Positions 63,020-64,000 of a DNA stretch of 64,000 bases are shown here, piece after piece (positions within the stretch are counted from its first letter, which is position 1; the number at the start of each line of letters is the position of its first letter). The position numbers and the translations under genes were made by a program. The DNA is from Saccharibacillus alkalitolerans (GTDB lineage: Bacteria > Bacillota > Bacilli > Paenibacillales > Paenibacillaceae), in contig NZ_JAAFGS010000003.1 of assembly GCF_011090185.1 (NCBI RefSeq), positions 620,001-684,000 on the forward strand, read 5' to 3'. A model generated the notes under the pieces. That model did no database searches. It was not told where the DNA came from and saw only the letters and a program-made list of their open reading frames with translations.

Positions 63020-63945
63020 GTCGCGGCTCCTCCTTTCGTGATTTCGAGAAAGACGTCTTCGAGGTTGGTCTGCGCTTCGTTAAAGGACACCACTTCGTAT
63101 TCCCAGTCCAGCACGCGGCGCAGCAGCTGCATCTGCTCGACGTCCTGTCCGCTGAAATGTACCTGGATGCCGTTCGCGTCGCTCAGCACCCGGCTGACGT
63201 GCGCTTCGTCCCGCAGCTTCGCGGCCAATTCTTCCTGACGCGCCAGCGTCCGGATATGCAGCACCCGGTTGACCCGCAAGCGGCTCTGAATATCGGATAC
63301 TTTGCCCTGCGCGACCATTCTTCCGTGTTCGATCACGCCGATCTGATCGACCATCTCCGCCAGTTCCGGCAAAATATGCGAGGAGATAATAATCGTTTTC
63401 CCCATCCGTTTGAGTTCTTTCAAAATTTCGCGCATTTCGATCCGCGCCCGCGGGTCCAGACCCGAAGCCGGCTCGTCCAGAATCAGCACTTCCGGATCGT
63501 GCACCAGACTGCGCGCCAAGCACAGACGCTGCTTCATCCCGCGCGACAGTCCGTCCACGTAAGCTTCTTTTTTATCCGACAGATTGACCAGTTCCAGCAG
63601 CTGCGGGATCAATTTCTCGCGTTCGGATCGCGCAATGCCGTAGCTCGCTCCGTAAAAATGCAAATATTCGTCCGTCTTGAACCGGTCGTATACGCCGAAA
63701 AAGTCCGGCATGTAGCCGATCCGGCGGCGCACCTCTTTCGGATGCTTCGTCACGTCGAACCCGCTGACTTTCGCGATGCCCGAATCCGGCAGCAGGAGCG
63801 TCGCCAGGATCGACATCGTCGTCGACTTGCCCGCCCCGTTGGGACCGACGAAGCCGAATACCGTTCCCGCGTCGATCGTCATGCTGATACCGTCCAACGC
63901 TTGGAAGTTCCCGTAGCGCTTGCTCAGATCCTTGATCTCGATCAT
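63016..63945 (-). CDS. ABC transporter ATP-binding protein
   Basis: 309-residue ATPase. The Walker A is GPNGAGKS, the signature LSRGMKQR, the Walker B VLILDEPASGLD and the switch histidine ISSHILPE. A C-terminal extension of about 90 residues is typical of ABC-2 exporter ATPases. ATG 63945 has GGAG eleven bases upstream and overlaps the stop of the preceding frame, so it was chosen although the frame is open to 63996. Confidence 0.93.
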   Translation of the reverse strand: MIEIKDLSKRYGNFQALDGISMTIDAGTVFGFVGPNGAGKSTTMSILATLLLPDSGIAKVSGFDVTKHPKEVRRRIGYMPDFFGVYDRFKTDEYLHFYGASYGIARSEREKLIPQLLELVNLSDKKEAYVDGLSRGMKQRLCLARSLVHDPEVLILDEPASGLDPRARIEMREILKELKRMGKTIIISSHILPELAEMVDQIGVIEHGRMVAQGKVSDIQSRLRVNRVLHIRTLARQEELAAKLRDEAHVSRVLSDANGIQVHFSGQDVEQMQLLRRVLDWEYEVVSFNEAQTNLEDVFLEITKGGAAT

Positions 63946-64000
63946 GGCTGCACCGCTCCTTTCAGCTTGATTTCCGGCAGAGCCATCGTGGTCCACTCGT
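63942..64000 (-). CDS. C-terminal end of an unidentified upstream gene
   Basis: The minus-strand frame entering from the right edge encodes EWTTMALPEIKLKGAVQP and stops with a TGA that overlaps the ATPase start (ATGA). The tight overlap argues for a real gene translationally coupled to the ABC ATPase. Too short to identify. Confidence 0.6.
   Translation of the reverse strand, partial: EWTTMALPEIKLKGAVQP

Overview
The window looks like a chromosomal segment of a moderately high-GC, spore-former-type Firmicute, most likely a member of the Paenibacillaceae (Paenibacillus or Saccharibacillus-like). The reasons are strong GGAGG ribosome-binding sites, Bacillus-type promoters, lipoprotein signals, preQ1-I and cobalamin riboswitches, a likely SigB promoter, LplJ, TcyP and MsmG/MsmF-type sugar permeases without their own ATPase. 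No rRNA, tRNA, phage, transposase or CRISPR array was seen. The genus is an inference.

Layout. 1-3381 (+): phosphonate-type ABC importer (end of phnD, then phnC, phnE, phnE). 3553-5025 (-): alanine/glycine:cation symporter. 5235-8375 (-): an rtcB RNA-ligase gene followed by an unusual AAA+ ATPase gene, behind a leader with a promoter, a 26-codon reading frame and an intrinsic terminator. 8528-10368 (+): metallo-beta-lactamase-fold hydrolase and an M24 peptidase. 10550-11318 (-): YhhQ-type queuosine-precursor transporter under a preQ1-I riboswitch. 11710-13110 (-): TcyP cystine symporter. 13532-15220 (+): chemoreceptor. 15409-18935 (-): btuFCD-like cobalamin importer under a cobalamin riboswitch with terminator. 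19046-19617 (-): two tandem paralogous small hydrophilic proteins behind a SigB-like promoter. 19829-21682 (+): lipoate ligase and a HAD phosphatase. 21801-24717: secreted protein, small acidic protein, PhnP-like hydrolase, small membrane protein.

24811-25410 is a gene-free block with two different repeat arrays: four 26-bp AT-rich palindromes and six 42-bp GC-rich tandem units. 25565-29617 (-) is a sulfate importer operon (cysT-cysW-cysA-sbp). After it come yjbQ (+), yigZ-tetR (-), pgi (-), tkt (-) and a carboxylesterase (-).

37793-49943 (-) is a carbohydrate locus: LacI regulator, two permeases, solute-binding protein, GH3 beta-glucosidase, GH94 phosphorylase and a second LacI regulator. 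The gene set matches known beta-1,2-gluco-oligosaccharide (sophoro-oligosaccharide) utilisation loci, in which imported oligomers are phosphorolysed by the GH94 enzyme and the remaining disaccharide is cleaved by the GH3 enzyme. The first LacI gene has a consensus promoter surrounded by palindromic operators.

50187-52873: alpha/beta hydrolase, a 70-residue protein and a ChrA chromate transporter. 53101-64000 (-) is one long operon reading inwards from the right edge: end of an unknown protein, ABC ATPase, ABC-2 permease, a coiled-coil membrane protein, MoxR ATPase, DUF58 protein, BatA-like vWA protein and a large vWA protein. This is a MoxR/vWA envelope-associated system of unknown substrate. 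The signals most worth following are the rtcB-AAA operon with its leader, the two repeat arrays, and the MoxR/vWA operon with its tail motifs.
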